This document shows, one piece after another, positions 42,175 through 54,709 of a stretch of 64,000 nt of DNA (position 1 is its first letter; each line of letters starts with the position of its first letter). The translations under genes were made by a program, and so were the position numbers. The notes below the pieces were generated by a model. It did not search any database. It was not told the origin of the DNA and saw only the letters and a list, made by a program, of their open reading frames with translations. Origin of the DNA: Arabidopsis thaliana (lineage: Eukaryota; Streptophyta; Magnoliopsida; Brassicales; Brassicaceae); NCBI RefSeq assembly GCF_000001735.4, contig NC_003071.7, positions 10,285,151-10,349,150 of the forward strand, in the 5' to 3' direction.

Positions 42175-44451
42175 CTAACCCATAGAGTAAGAAGGTGTAG
42201 GCAAGTTAATGACAGTGGTCTTCACTTTAGTCATCAAATTGATGCTATTTGTCACACCTTGTGACCCTATTCCACTGTCCTTAAGTCCCTGTTTATTCCA
42301 ATCCAAAACCGAGTTAATCAAACCGGTCATAACGGAGGCAAAAAAGGGTCTAGACATCGATGGTTTACCTGGAAAGGGAAGTGGTCCGGTCCACGAGCTG
42401 GCGCAGAGTTGATCTGAACGGTTCCTGTCTCCATTGCATCACTGATCAGTATTGCCTTGTTGATGTCTTTAGTGAATACACATCCCTTCAAATGCAATTA
42501 TTGTGTTAGCTCTGGTTAAATGCAAACCATATAAACCGGACTAAACCAAATCCATATAGCCAAACCTGAAGGCCAAAGTTGCTTGCATTGCAATGATTAA
42601 TCCCTTCTTCAACAGAATTGATCCTCAAGACCGGCACAACAGGACCGAATGGTTCCTCCCACGCGATCCTCATGTCCGGTCTAACATTATCCAAAAGCAA
42701 CGGCCAAATCAAGTTACCCTCTCTTTTATACTCTTGACAAAACGTTGCTCCTTTCTCCTTAGCATCCATCACCAATCCTTCAATGAAATTAGCTGAAGAT
42801 TCCGACACCACTGCCGTGATATCGGAGTTCTCTTCGGGCGGTCCCACCGTGAGTTTGGCCACTTTAGCTTTCACTTTCTCAACAAGCTCATCCGCTACTG
42901 ATTCCATCACTAGGACTACCTTAACCGCAGTGCATCTCTGCCCGCTGGTTAAGGTAGATAAAACCGGTTAACACATAATCACAATTGGTTAACTACATTC
43001 ATTGTAACTAGGCTAGCTATAGCATAATACCTGTAAGAGAATCCTCCTTTGATGATATTGGAAGCAACTAAATCAAGATCAGCATCATCTAGAACAATGC
43101 ATGCATCTTTACCTCCAAGTTCCATTTGAAGAGGGATCATACCAGCTTTCTTTGAGATTGAGATTCCGGTATCACCACCCGTGAAACTGAAACCGGTTAT
43201 CAGAAATATTAGCAGTTAAAATGAACATAACCTGTTTTGTTGAATGTGTGTATATATATATACCTAATGCAGTTAACAGCAGGGTGCATAGTGAGGAAAT
43301 CGCCGATCTCAGATCCTTTTCCGGTGATGCAGCTGATAAGACCTTTTGGGAAACCGGCTAAGTGAAAGCAATGTACCATGTGAAGGCAAGAAACAGCTCC
43401 CTAAAGAAACTGACCGTTAAAAAGCATTTTCAAAACATTCATTTTAAAAGAGTGTTAAAAGCTTCTTAGTTACTTGAGTTGGAGGTTTGAGGACAAGGGA
43501 GTTTCCGGCGATCAAAGCAGGAGCGATCTTCGATACAGCGAGATTAACTGGATAATTGAATGGAGGAATAGCCAAAACCACACCGAGTGGAATCTTCAGA
43601 TCAGAAAACAAACACATAATTTGATCAAAACATTTGTTAACAACTTCAACTATTGACGCATACATATGAATCTAAGAGATTATACCTTGGAAGTGAGGCA
43701 GTACTTAGTACGGTCATTACCGGGGAAGCTATCGGAGAGAAGAAACTTCCCTTCACCTAAGATCCTAACACCTTCTTCAGCACAATAAGAGATCAAATCT
43801 CCAGACCTCACAACCTTTCACCAATATCAAACATTAAAGATCTTGAAAAACACAAAACAAAAAGAGCTTCGTATGAAGTTGATGCATAGAGAGGGATATG
43901 GTGAGACCTCAGTAACAGAATCTTTGGCGGGTTTAGCGATTTCTTTAACAAGAGACTCAGCCATGGGAGCTTTGTTGTCCTTAAGGATTGCTGCAGCCTT
44001 GTGAAGAAGCTCAGCTCTTTTCCAAAGAGGAGTTTTCGCCCACGATTTCTGAGCTGATTTCGCCAGTTCCATCACCGCGTTCACTTCTTCTTGCGTGCAT
44101 GCTGTGTTAAACAGAAAAACAGAACATTGTCTTATCTTGAAATCCTCTGTTTTTATCTTCTCTGTTTATCTTCGGAGATTCTTAGGTTGTTATCAAAACT
44201 TGTTCAAGTAATCAATCTACCAAAATTCATCAATATTTCTAGTATATATCTCCAAATTTTTGCCAATATCTGAAATCAAGAAAGAATGAAACTTAATGAG
44301 ATATACCTTGAACCTTGTACTGTGTCTTCCTCGTGGCCGGGTTCATGATGGCAACACTCTTACCTGAGGAAGAAGTTTTCCACTCACCATCAGCGTAGTA
44401 TTTGTATACTTCTCCATCAAGAATCTCAGCAAACAATCCAGTCCCGGCCAT
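42175..44451 (-). CDS. ALDH11A3: NADP-dependent non-phosphorylating glyceraldehyde-3-phosphate dehydrogenase (ALDH11A3)
   Basis: Nine exons: 44307-44451, 43908-44101, 43686-43814, 43474-43593, 43264-43400, 43031-43186, 42566-42944, 42369-42485 and 42175-42288. They join to 496 residues, as known for At2g24270. The enzyme oxidises glyceraldehyde 3-phosphate directly to 3-phosphoglycerate while reducing NADP+ to NADPH in the cytosol, bypassing the phosphorylating GAPDH step. The ALDH fold shows the nucleotide-binding [15 protein letters not shown], the general base Glu in MELGGKDA (near 264), and the catalytic Cys298 in [11 protein letters not shown]. The Cys codon lies just after the exon 6/7 junction. 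[10 protein letters not shown], near residue 400, is also typical of the family. There is no transit peptide. A GA microsatellite lies about 160 bp upstream of the start. No disruption is seen. Confidence 0.97.
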
Positions 44452-47400
44452 TGATCTCTGAAACAAAACTTAAAGAACACAAAGTTGTGTGTGTTGTGTT
44501 GATTTGTGTTCTGTTCACACAATGTTTGAATATATATAGCCAAAGAGACAAAAACAGAGAAGAAGACTAACTCTCTCCTCTGTGTCTCGCTTCTTGAGTG
44601 TTGTATAAGAGAGAGAGAGAGAGAGAGGAAGTGATTATTGATAGATTTTTATGGAAGGAGTGGTGAAAGAGCATGAAAGGTAGATAGATAGAGATAAGTG
44701 ATTGAAGGGTAAAAAGAAAATCTAGAAAAGGATAAAGAGAGGGAGATGAAAAATTGTATGGTGAGAAATGAGAATGAGAATTAGAGAGAGTGAAGAAGAG
44801 TTTCTTGGTGTGTGATCGTTTTGTTGGTTATTGAATAGCTATTGGTCCTACATCATTGTTTATTAACGAAGGGACTCATGATAGCCACAACCACAAACAT
44901 GTCTATGTATTCATCATACACAAACAAACATGCATGTATTTATTTTCCAAGGTCCGGTTGTTATGGAATATTCCAAACAAATTCAAAAAAAAAAACAATT
45001 TGGTCATATTATTGAAATTTCAAAAAAAATCTTGAAAAGTTTTAAACATTTTAATCCATCTTCTATAACATTAAATAATCAAGTGATATTATTCATGAAT
45101 TTTACAACAATTATATGTAAGCCATTGAAAAAGATGATATGTAATTTGCATAGCAGACATATTCTCAAGTGGAACTACAACTCTATAACATGATCAAAAA
45201 GAAAAACAAGTTAGAGATTTCATCAACTGAAACAAGAATAATCAAATGTTTATAAACCAAAAAAAAAGTAAGCAGAAACAACATATTTAAAGTATACCAA
45301 GATTTTTTGAGAAGATGAAGATGTTTAGGTTGCATTACAAAATTAACATCTCAAAATAACAAAAAACGCTATGGAGTGAAATCACATTGTTTGAATGTTG
45401 GATGTGTAAGTATTATTAAAAAACTATAATATTTTCATATAGAAAGTTTTAACATAGATGTTAATTTTGCATAGTGAAATCACAAACATATATTTTTGCA
45501 TATGAGATACAACATAGATGTTAGTCAAATTATCAAAATTTAGATTTATCTTTAATTGTTGTTATTAGAACAGTTTGGGCTCTATATGATAAGAGTTTTA
45601 CCTTTAACATAATAACTAGTTGAGATATAAACACAATAAGAGATAAGTGGTGGCCTTCAATACAAATAGTTCTTCTTTTTGTGATTGATGACATATATAA
45701 CAATAAAAACAATATACTATGTTAGTAATGTCGAAAATATATAAGATTTGATTAATTTATAAAGTTACTAATTGATTCAAAAATAGTAATTTAAGACCAA
45801 AATATATTAATCTATCAAAATACTAATTACGGAGTATTGTTGTAGATGTTTTACTATACTCTTAACCACAATACTATTATCATTCAAACTGAATAACAAA
45901 GATGCTACGATACTATGATAAACAAGGAAATTGAATAAAGCCAAAAGCGGTTTTGGAACTAGACGTAGTTATCTTGGTTCAAGGCCTTACACGTTTTGTT
46001 TGTCTCTGTAAGTTTATTCTGATGTCGTGTAACATAACTAAATTTTAAGTAAACTAAAATTTTACCTCATTTGTTCCTTACAAAGTTATGGAAAATTTAA
46101 ACGACGGTTAGAAGCTTTTGTACAGAGTTCGTTATCTTCTTTGGGACAATAAAAGACGATAAGATTTTTTTATTTTTTTTTAAGAAAACATTTTTCTCTT
46201 TTGTGATTTTAATCTTTTGAAATGCATGTTAACACTTGATTTAATTCATAAGTTAACTGCTGATTAACTCTTAATTACTCTTGATTAGATCTTACAAAGT
46301 GATAAAATATTAATTTTTGCATATCCTATTAAGAAAATAAAAATTATATTCAACAAAGAGTTATTTAGGTGGCATAGAAAATATATTTCAAATTCAGAGT
46401 GTCATAATAGAATTTCATGTTATAAACTGTGATGGTTTGAGACATTTAGTATTCATCATATAGATCCTACTAAGATATTCGAAGATGTGATAATATTTGT
46501 CAAATACATTTCAATTCAGTTGAGAAACTAACGGCTACACAAAATTTGTAATGGATCTACAACAAATACATCCACTGATCATAACTAAAATTTTCGCCAA
46601 AAAAGCTAAGTCATGGGTAATTGAGTAGGTGAAGAGATGGGAAGAAAAGTAGATGCGAAATCTCATCACATAATAATTCTTGGTAGTTAAGAAGATCGAG
46701 GAACCACAAGAGTTCGGATAAAGGACGAAAAAAAAAACTTGCAAAGTGATCAATTTTTAGGACCACAAAAACCATACCATAACATCAATATCCCCACCAA
46801 TTGGGGTATCAATCAATCACTCTTCCATTAATCTTGCGAACAAACCATAGCCTTGGAAATCTTTAGTTCATTTTGAGAGTGACTATTGTAAAATATATAT
46901 CGTTTGGCTTACAAGTTGTTAGGTGAATTAGAATTGATGCATTGTCGTAAAAACATATCATGTAAAGCTTTTTCCAACTCGTAAAATAAATAGTAAGTTA
47001 AAAACTAAACCAAATCATGTTAGTAATATTAGAGTATTAGACCATAAGTTCACTAGTTCATGATTCACATTTTGCAGTATGTAAAGGTTATAAATTCTGA
47101 AATGAGTCCCTCCAATGCATTCACATTTCCCTTTTTCTTTGTTCTTTATATTTTGCTTTAAGAAATAAAAAAAAAAGTTTTCTTCTTTCTTGTTTTTGCC
47201 GGAATGAGTCATTGACATGTCATGATCATTATCATGTATTTACGAAAAAAGAAGTAATAATCATGGGCTTGCACTATCTATATCCACTCGTCTCTATCGG
47301 CAGGCCTCGTCATATCACGTGTCTATGAACCTCTTTTCTTCTCCGACTATCTTCTTCTCTTATGTTTCAACTACCAAGAAGTTCTTCTGGACCTAACACT

Positions 47401-49471
47401 ATCACATCTCTTTAGAAGAAAAACTAGCAAGAAGTTCTTTGATTATGGTAATCTAAGAAGAAAACATTTATTTTTAGTACTTATAAAAGAAGATTAAAAT
47501 TGATGGACTCTTTGCAAATGCACTCCCAAGTCGCAACACATGTATTTGAGCCGGACATGGTATAAAATAAATATGTACATGTTTTCATGATCTTTGTTGA
47601 TTTAACTACTTTTCAAGCAGCATTCTACCATACATGGAAGCAAAGAATTAATGCGGTCACAACCAGCAATCTATTCACTCTTCCACCGTCTTCAAGAAAT
47701 CCACAACACAATCACCGCAAGAAGACATAAAAAATCTCTCAAGCAACCTTATGCAACTCTGGTTAATCTGAACTCACATCGAGTAACGTTTCTACTATGG
47801 ATTCCTTGTTTATCTGTTTTTGCCTAGGATTCAAAGCCATAGGCTCTTATTTTGTAAAGCAAAACCTATTGATTTTATAGAGATACTAAACTCATAGCAT
47901 AAAACAAAACCCAACTATTTTTCAATTCTAGTTTTAGTTTATGTATTGAAGTTAATTACTGTTGTGCACAAAAAAAAAAAGAAGTTAATTACTAATCAAT
48001 CCGGTTTATTCCGGTTCATCCCGGTCTGCTCACGGGTAAGTAAATGCATCTTCTTTGTTTCTTTTAGAAGCGCTGTGACTTGGACTTTGCATAGACTCTC
48101 TGAATCGTCTCGGTTCTCTCATTAGTTTAAGTATGAGGCTTTGCTCCCAGAAGTGCCAATGGTCTAGCCGTTCTCACTTTCCGGTGGAAGCGAAGCCAAT
48201 GATCTCAAACTATCTCATCAAACGAGTCACATTCGCGCAATGATGATCTCTTTAGCGCTCTTTCTATCATTTTCCCCTGTTTTTGTCTGCTCCTTCTTCT
48301 TCTTCTTCTTCTTTGAGGCTATTTGATGATACATTCGAAGTCAACTGAACAGAAGTTGATGTCGCTCTGTTTTTTGGCGGGGCTACAAAATTTGTACACA
48401 TTGAAGAGAGGTCTTCTCTTCTTTGCTACCTTTTTTTGTTAGCAGCCATGGCTGAGTGAATATTCTTCCACCTGTCTGAGAGAAGGGTATTCTGATTTGC
48501 TCAATAATACTTATATGTTTTTAATTTTGATTAATTCTGTTCAATTGGTAGTCTGAGTGATGAAATTAGATAGATCTCAGAGCAGCAACAGAAGCAGTAT
48601 CTGAGAAAAGGTCTAGTCTTTGTATTAGTTGAAACTTGTAAACCATATTCTTTCTTCTTAGCTACTACCTTTTCAATGACATGCTTCTGAATGGTTATTA
48701 CAGCAATAAGGATACATCAGTGTTTTGCTTGAAAAGTAAATTGTGGGCCTAAAACCATTTTTAAAGAATGAATGAAACAATTATGAAAGTGGTCAACTTT
48801 GGGAACAAAGTTTGTGCCTTTGTGGTGCTCTATTCAGCTTTCTCTAAGTTTGTGACAACAAACTGATGTGAGTTGTATCTTGTTTTTGTTCAAGATTGTG
48901 ACTTTTGTGGTGGGATTATTTCAATTTATCAGTTTAGCCTACCTAGGTTCTGTTGAGTGGAATTATTGGTTCTCAGATCTCAATTAATTTGAGAACTCTT
49001 ATCAGAAACTATTCCAAGATAAGAAGGTGTTTTTTTTCTCTATCTCATAGCCTCATTGGTATAGACCTTTTTGTGTTTTGGCAGTATTGTTTTGGGAGAA
49101 ACCAACTGGATTTTAACGAAATATTGTTAAACCAAAGGTTTGTTTTCTTGGAGATTGAGCTTAGCTTTGTTTGGATCATTCGGCCACTTGTGTGAGAGTT
49201 TGATTGATGGTTAGTCTTTTTTATATCATCATCATGCTTTGATAGTTGAGAGAGAGGAAGAGGCAGAATCATCACAAGTTCTGATAAAGGACAAAACCTT
49301 TTCTGATGCAACTCACGTTTTCACTTCACAAGCTCCAAAAGAGTTTACTTGGGAAAACAAAAGTTTGACGAATGCAAAACCAATTTTGTTAGCATAAGAC
49401 CAAACCTACTTCTTCGTCTGCCTCTTTGCCTGTATTTGAGTTGTTCTTGTTTTGAGAGAAAGGGTGAGAAA
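44452..49471. other. AT-rich spacer and long leader region before the S28 carboxypeptidase
   Basis: 44452-44800 is the ALDH11A3 leader and promoter. It includes a (GA)n microsatellite at about 44608-44628. 44900-47250 is AT-rich with no supported gene. 48010-48500 is richer in GC, with CCGGTTTATTCCGG/CCGGTTCATCCCGG repeats near 48000 and a (CTT)n run near 48291-48314. It may be a transcribed leader or a promoter. No coding exon linking to the gene at 49472 was found. The short ORFs at 46535, 47015 and 48953 are not supported. Confidence 0.4.
44608..44628. repeat. (GA)n microsatellite upstream of ALDH11A3
   Basis: About ten GA dinucleotides in a row, read on the plus strand, followed by GGAAGTG. 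It lies about 160 bp upstream of the ALDH11A3 start codon, probably in or near the 5' leader. Confidence 0.8.
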
Positions 49472-51777
49472 ATGTCTGCCTGTTTGTGTCTTGTTTTCCT
49501 GTTCTTCTCTATTGTTGCAGAAGCAACGTATTCTCCAGGAGGTTTCCACCATCTTTCTTCTCTAAGACTAAAGAAGAAGGTGTCCAAGTCAAAACATGAG
49601 TTACCTTTTGAAACTCGTTACTTCCCTCAAAATCTTGACCACTTCAGTTTCACACCAGACAGCTACAAAGTCTTCCACCAGAAGTACCTCATCAACAACC
49701 GTTTCTGGCGAAAAGGTGGTCCCATCTTTGTTTACACTGGAAATGAAGGAGACATCGACTGGTTTGCTTCCAACACCGGTTTCATGCTGGATATTGCTCC
49801 CAAGTTCCGGGCTCTTCTTGTTTTCATTGAAGTATGAGCTTTTGCAAACCACTTAACCTCATCTGTAGTTTGAAGAAAGAGACTCCAAATGTTTATAATG
49901 GTGTTTTGTCTGCTTGTTGCAGCACCGGTTCTATGGAGAATCAACGCCATTTGGGAAGAAGTCGCATAAGTCAGCTGAGACATTGGGTTACCTAAACTCT
50001 CAGCAAGCGTTGGCTGATTATGCAATCCTGATAAGAAGCTTGAAGCAGAATCTATCGTCTGAGGCATCGCCTGTGGTTGTCTTTGGTGGCTCTTATGGTG
50101 GAAGTAAGCTCACACCCACCACTTTCAGTGCTATAATCAATTGATGAGACCTCATTATTACTCATCATTTCTCATAAACTATGTTATGTTGTGTGTCACG
50201 TCTTGTGACAGTGCTTGCAGCGTGGTTCAGACTCAAGTATCCCCACATAACAATCGGTGCATTGGCATCCTCCGCTCCAATACTTCATTTCGATAACATT
50301 GTACCATTGACAAGCTTCTATGATGCCATTTCTCAGGATTTTAAGGTGCTGTATGCTCTGTTTCCCGCAATTTTCATACAAAAGTGGCATTCCAATGAAC
50401 TTTTGTTATAAGCAGGATGCAAGTATTAATTGTTTCAAAGTCATCAAGAGAAGCTGGGAAGAGCTAGAGGCAGTTTCAACTATGAAAAATGGCTTGCAAG
50501 AACTCAGCAAAAAGTTCCGAACTTGCAAGTAAAATATGCTTTAAATCCATTGTTCTTTTCTCTAAGCTCTCCAAACAAAAGCTTAACCGAAACTGTTTTG
50601 CTTGAATTTTATAGGGGCCTTCATTCTCAATATTCAGCCAGAGATTGGTTAAGTGGAGCATTTGTTTATACAGCCATGGTTAATTATCCAACTGCAGCTA
50701 ATTTCATGGCGCCACTGCCTGGTTATCCCGTAGAGCAGGTGAGATATTCATTCGTTAAAGTGTGTCATCGAGTATTTTCTTTTTCCCGACCGTCATTTTC
50801 TCTTGCATCAGATGTGCAAGATCATCGACGGGTTCCCTCGAGGATCCAGTAATCTTGACCGTGCCTTTGCTGCTGCAAGCTTATACTACAACTATTCGGG
50901 ATCAGAAAAATGCTTCGAGATGGAACAACAAACTGATGATCATGGACTTGATGGTTGGCAATATCAGGTAAACTCATTTAGACCGTCATTTAGATATTTG
51001 AACATATTCTAATAGATTTGACGATTTGCAGTCGCTAGAGCAAGAAATGGTTTTATGTTATGAAACTTAAAACTTATAAATGACACAAAATGATTATTGA
51101 ATGGAAACAGGCGTGTACAGAGATGGTGATGCCAATGAGCTGCTCGAACCAGAGCATGCTCCCTCCGTACGAAAATGACTCTGAGGCATTCCAAGAACAA
51201 TGCATGACTAGATACGGAGTCAAGCCTCGACCCCATTGGATCACCACAGAATTTGGTGGAATGGTCAGTTTTTTTCTTCCCCTCCATTGGATCAGTTTCT
51301 TCGGCTGTAAGATTCAATATCCTGCTCTTTGGTCATCTTTTGCAGAGGATAGAGACAGTACTGAAGAGATTTGGAAGCAACATCATATTCTCCAATGGAA
51401 TGCAGGACCCTTGGAGCCGTGGAGGGTAAGTGGTACTACACAGTACTATTCGGTTTTGGTTCTTAAACAGATGGATTATTTTCATCAAATTTTCAGGGTT
51501 CTGAAGAACATTTCAAGTAGCATCGTTGCGCTTGTGACCAAGAAAGGTAAACACTTCTGTTATGTTTATGAATGTTGGGGAAAGTTAGACAGAGATAGAT
51601 TTGAGTGAAAAATCGAAACCTAACATTGTTTTGTGTGGAACAGGAGCTCACCATGCAGATCTCAGGGCTGCTACAAAAGATGACCCAGAGTGGCTGAAAG
51701 AGCAGAGGAGGCAAGAGGTTGCCATTATAGAGAAATGGATCAGTGAGTATTACAGAGATTTAAGAGAAGAGCAATAG
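49472..51777 (+). CDS. Serine carboxypeptidase S28 family (lysosomal Pro-X carboxypeptidase-like)
   Basis: Ten exons: 49472-49831, 49923-50103, 50212-50345, 50416-50528, 50615-50738, 50812-50967, 51111-51263, 51346-51425, 51497-51546 and 51644-51777. They give 494 residues, matching what I recall as At2g24280. A signal peptide spans residues 1 to about 18 ([18 protein letters not shown]). The S28 catalytic triad is complete: Ser177 in FGGSYGGM, Asp428 in NGMQDPWS, and His453 or 454 in GAHHADLR. The oxyanion-region motif [13 protein letters not shown] and the HRFYGES stretch are also typical. Family members cleave a C-terminal residue following proline, or act as dipeptidyl peptidases, in acidic compartments such as the vacuole or apoplast. 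The start is chosen at the signal peptide. An upstream in-frame ATG at 49349 would add 41 residues in front of it and is disfavoured. All introns are GT-AG. Confidence 0.93.
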
Positions 51778-52230
51778 AGGAGCCAAACAAAAGTTTATTG
51801 CACTAAAAATCAACAAATAAAGAAACTAGGTGTTTTTGATTCGGTTCGTGTAACAAAGTAAAAGCTTCACCAGGAATTTGTATTCCCTCAAACAAAATAA
51901 TCTGATGTTTGTTTCTCTATGGAGTGAATTCTGTAACTAATATCTGATTATATCGTGGCATTCATGAAAATGTTATGGAACAAAGAGGGTATCATCGCAA
52001 ATAGTCAAAAATGTCACGCGTATTTAAACCCTAATTAGACACCGAGAACATAAGTAACGTACGACACATTCTTCATGAAACAAATGCGAATTCAATTAGA
52101 TTCCTATTCTTCTTCTTCGCTCTCTTGGTCCAAATCTGTTGTCGAGGTAGGAGAGTTACAAGTCCCGAAAGTGTATCCCTTCTGTGTCAACTTGACGGAG
52201 ACCATCATGAATAAAGGTTCTTGTGGCAAG

Positions 52231-52581
52231 TCAGATTTTTGACTTCTTATCCCGTTTGGCTTGGACAATCTGATCAGCTATATGTTCGGACAAGACATGA
52301 TCGTGGAATTGGCTTAGGAGAAGTTGATAGACGTAGTTTGGTTCGAAGTTTCTGAAGTCTAGAAAGATTAGTGGGTCGGGACCTCGAGAAGGATTCTGGT
52401 AAGATCCGAGACTCGTGACGCTACCATCCCTGTCGTTTATGATAAATTCCTCGAAGTCTCTGTCTCGACTGATCATTACCGAGTTTAAGAAACCTGACGA
52501 TGATGGAGTACGAGACCAAGCGGTTACATGAACATCGAGTTTCATTAATTCAGTATCCATTGTCGAATTTTTATTCGACAA
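52231..52581 (-). CDS. Unknown small protein, probably truncated by a homopolymer frameshift
   Basis: Open frame of 116 residues from 52581 (MSNKNSTMDTELMKLDVHVT). A TATA-like box (TTATAAAAA on the minus strand, near 52633) lies about 55 bp upstream. I do not recognise the family. The middle is acidic-aromatic (SVMISRDRDFEEFIIND, FLDFRNFEPNYVYQLLLS) and the end is a Lys/Arg-rich KRDKKSKI. Directly beyond the stop, in another frame, the sequence stays coding-like for about 42 more codons. These run from SDLPQEPLFMMVSVK to an acidic tail DLDQESEEEE and a stop at 52104. The two frames meet at an A5 run (52236-52240 on the plus strand as T5). No signal peptide or membrane segment is seen. Confidence 0.55.
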   Translation of the reverse strand: MSNKNSTMDTELMKLDVHVTAWSRTPSSSGFLNSVMISRDRDFEEFIINDRDGSVTSLGSYQNPSRGPDPLIFLDFRNFEPNYVYQLLLSQFHDHVLSEHIADQIVQAKRDKKSKI

Positions 52582-53628
52582 AATCAGAGAGAAAATATGA
52601 TTCGTGGAGAATTAAAGTGTAATGTTATGTTTTTATAAGCATAGATCTGATTATAATTTGTTCTAACTTCTAACGCGTTTATGGAATTTCCTTTTTTGTC
52701 TCCATTTTTTTTCTTTTTTCGTTCTTATTTTCTTTTTGTTTAAATTGTTTAATATTATTTGCGGGTTTACGATGTGTTTATAGATAAGATATTTTATAAA
52801 ACAAAGAAAAAAAGAAAATCTTTCTAAAAACTGTAATTAATATTTGCTATAATACAATAAAAAGTAAAGTTTGGTAGTGGATCATGCTGAAATTTAACCT
52901 TGAAATAACTAAGTTAATGAAATTTGATCATTTTATAAAAAGTTAAACTAAATTTTAGGATTTAAGTGTTTTTTCGAAAGTTCATAATTTTTTCGTTCAA
53001 AATTTAAAAGTTTTTTTTTTTTTTGGTTCAGACTATGAATGATCATTTGATCGATAACTTGTTTTTTATTGGGTTTTGTTGGATTTCTCATAGTAATTTC
53101 ATTGTTCCTCCTTGTCTTTGCGATTGTCCTCTTTGACTTCATGGTACTGAAATCTTTTTTGGATCTTTCTATTTTTTGGAAATTGCTTGGATAGCTCCCG
53201 ATCGTTTATCTTTCAATCAAACTACGGTTTCATTTTTCTAAGCCCAAATAATCTCGATTTCCGAAATTTCATTTCACAAGGCTTCAAACTAACTCCGAAA
53301 GATGTGGAAAAATTTAGTGAATACGAAAAGATGTGGGACGCTTCATAAATAAAGATGTGCGGCAATTTTGTAATTACGCAAAGATGTAGGCAATTACGTA
53401 ACTACCCAAAGATGTGAGGGGATTTCGTAAATAGGGGAAAGGTATGGGATAATGTCGTAATTACCAAACGATGTGGGGGTGATAGAGTTACTAGTGCCAA
53501 TCTTGGAATAGATAGTCTCCCTCCAGTTACAGTGCTCTCTTTTCCACTATCGCCATGATTGCTCAAACGTGAATTGAATGATCTGATCCATAATCTAAAA
53601 AATTGAGCTTTCATCAGTAACCGAAGCA
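52582..53628. other. Intergenic region between the small unknown gene and the DUF1068 gene
   Basis: AT-rich, with no supported gene. From 53290 to 53480 there is a string of degenerate repeats about 30 bp long. Each contains a version of AAAGATGTGGG followed by a TTCGTAA/TTTGTAATTACG unit (for example at 53300, 53328, 53353, 53382, 53408 and 53467). This forms a short decayed minisatellite directly upstream of the DUF1068 gene's leader. Confidence 0.5.
53295..53480. repeat. Degenerate minisatellite, roughly 25-30 bp units
   Basis: Repeated cores GAAAGATGTGG, GAAAAGATGTGGGAC, TAAAGATGTGCGGCAAT, CAAAGATGTAGGCAAT, CAAAGATGTGAGGGGAT and AACGATGTGGGGGTGAT are each followed by TTTCGTAA or TTTTGTAATTAC-type sequence. 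Unit spacing varies slightly. It lies 150-330 bp upstream of the DUF1068 start codon. Confidence 0.65.
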
Positions 53629-54709
53629 ATGGCACGGAGGTCTGGAAATTGCATGAGATGTCTAGTGATATTCTCGGTGGTTTCAGCATTATTAGTGTGT
53701 GGACCTGCTCTTTACTGGAAATTGAATAAGGGTTTCGTTGGATCTGCTCGTAGCACCAACTCCATTTGTCCTCCTTGTGTCTGCGATTTTCCTCCTCCTT
53801 TGTCTCTCCTCCAGATTGCTCCCGGTACTGTTGTTACATCTGGGTTTTCAATTTGATTCATAAAATAGGAGACTTTATAAATCTGGAAATGCTTAGATCG
53901 TGCTTGGAACAATCTTGTGGTTTCTGTGATGGATCTTTCTATCAAAGCTACGGCTTTTAAATTGTATACATAAGAAGAGTCTCAATTTCTAATGAAGTTT
54001 CATTCTTTTGCAGGGCTTGCAAACCTCTCTATTACAGGTTAGATCTCGTTCCCAAGCTTTGAAACTCTGTATGTATTGTTTCTTCAGTTTCTCTAGTATC
54101 TCTACTGATTTAGTATGAATGAGAATGCCTATCTGATGATTTCTCACTGAGAACCCTTACTGAATCGTTTGAAAACCTAGGAATTTGTGAATCAGTAACC
54201 AATGGGTGCAACTATATCTCTTAAAGTTAGACTTTATTTGGGTTTCTTGATCAGACATAGGAGCCTAAGATTCTCTTATCTGTTGCCAATTGCATTAGGA
54301 ATACTTTTAACAAATAGTTTTTTTAGTTATCTGTTGAGAAGATGTTCCTCTTTTAGTCCATGGAAAAGTAGAATATGATATATCTGTTGACTTGTGTTAT
54401 GTATCAGGTTGTGGCAGCGATGATCCAGAGCTCAAAGAGGAGATGGAGAAGCCGTTTGTGGATCTTCTCACAGAAGAGCTGAAGCTTCAAGAAGCAGTGG
54501 CAGACGAGCATAGTCGTCATATGAATGTTACACTTGCCGAAGCTAAAAGAGTTGCTTCACAGTACCAAAAGGAGGCTGAGAAGTGTAACGCTGCCACTGA
54601 AATTTGCGAATCAGCTAGAGAGAGAGCTCAAGCATTGTTGCTCAAAGAGCGGAAGATCACTTTTTTGTGGGAGCGCAGAGCTCGGCAATTAGGTTGGGAA
54701 GGTGAGTAA
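53629..54709 (+). CDS. DUF1068 single-pass membrane protein with a 24-nt microexon
   Basis: Three exons: 53629-53824, 54014-54037 and 54408-54709. They join in frame to 173 residues, matching what I recall as At2g24290. An N-terminal hydrophobic segment at about residues 10-30 (CLVIFSVVSALLVCGPALYW) is a signal anchor. A Cys-Pro-rich linker follows (CPPCVCDFPPPLSLLQIAPG), then exon 2 (LANLSIT), then a charged helical region at about 80-170 (LTEELKLQEAVADEHSRH, AEKCNAATEICESARERA, ending GWEGE). DUF1068 proteins are plant-specific, and several are reported at the Golgi in pectin and cell-wall matrix function. That role is taken from the family and was not shown for this gene. The stop lies inside a GTGAGTAAG that is also a good donor, so an alternative 3' exon is possible. 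Confidence 0.9.

Noticed and set aside
45955-45995. tRNA-like GGTTCAAGGCC sequence
   Set aside because: Only the T-loop-like string is present. No acceptor, D or anticodon stems can be folded around it.
44930-47218. Several 67-87 codon ORFs in the spacer
   Set aside because: AT-rich composition, no domain, no conserved-looking splice structure and no promoter context.
49349-49471. N-terminal extension of the S28 carboxypeptidase
   Set aside because: It is in frame, but it would bury the signal peptide 41 residues inside the protein. The ATG at 49472 is preferred.
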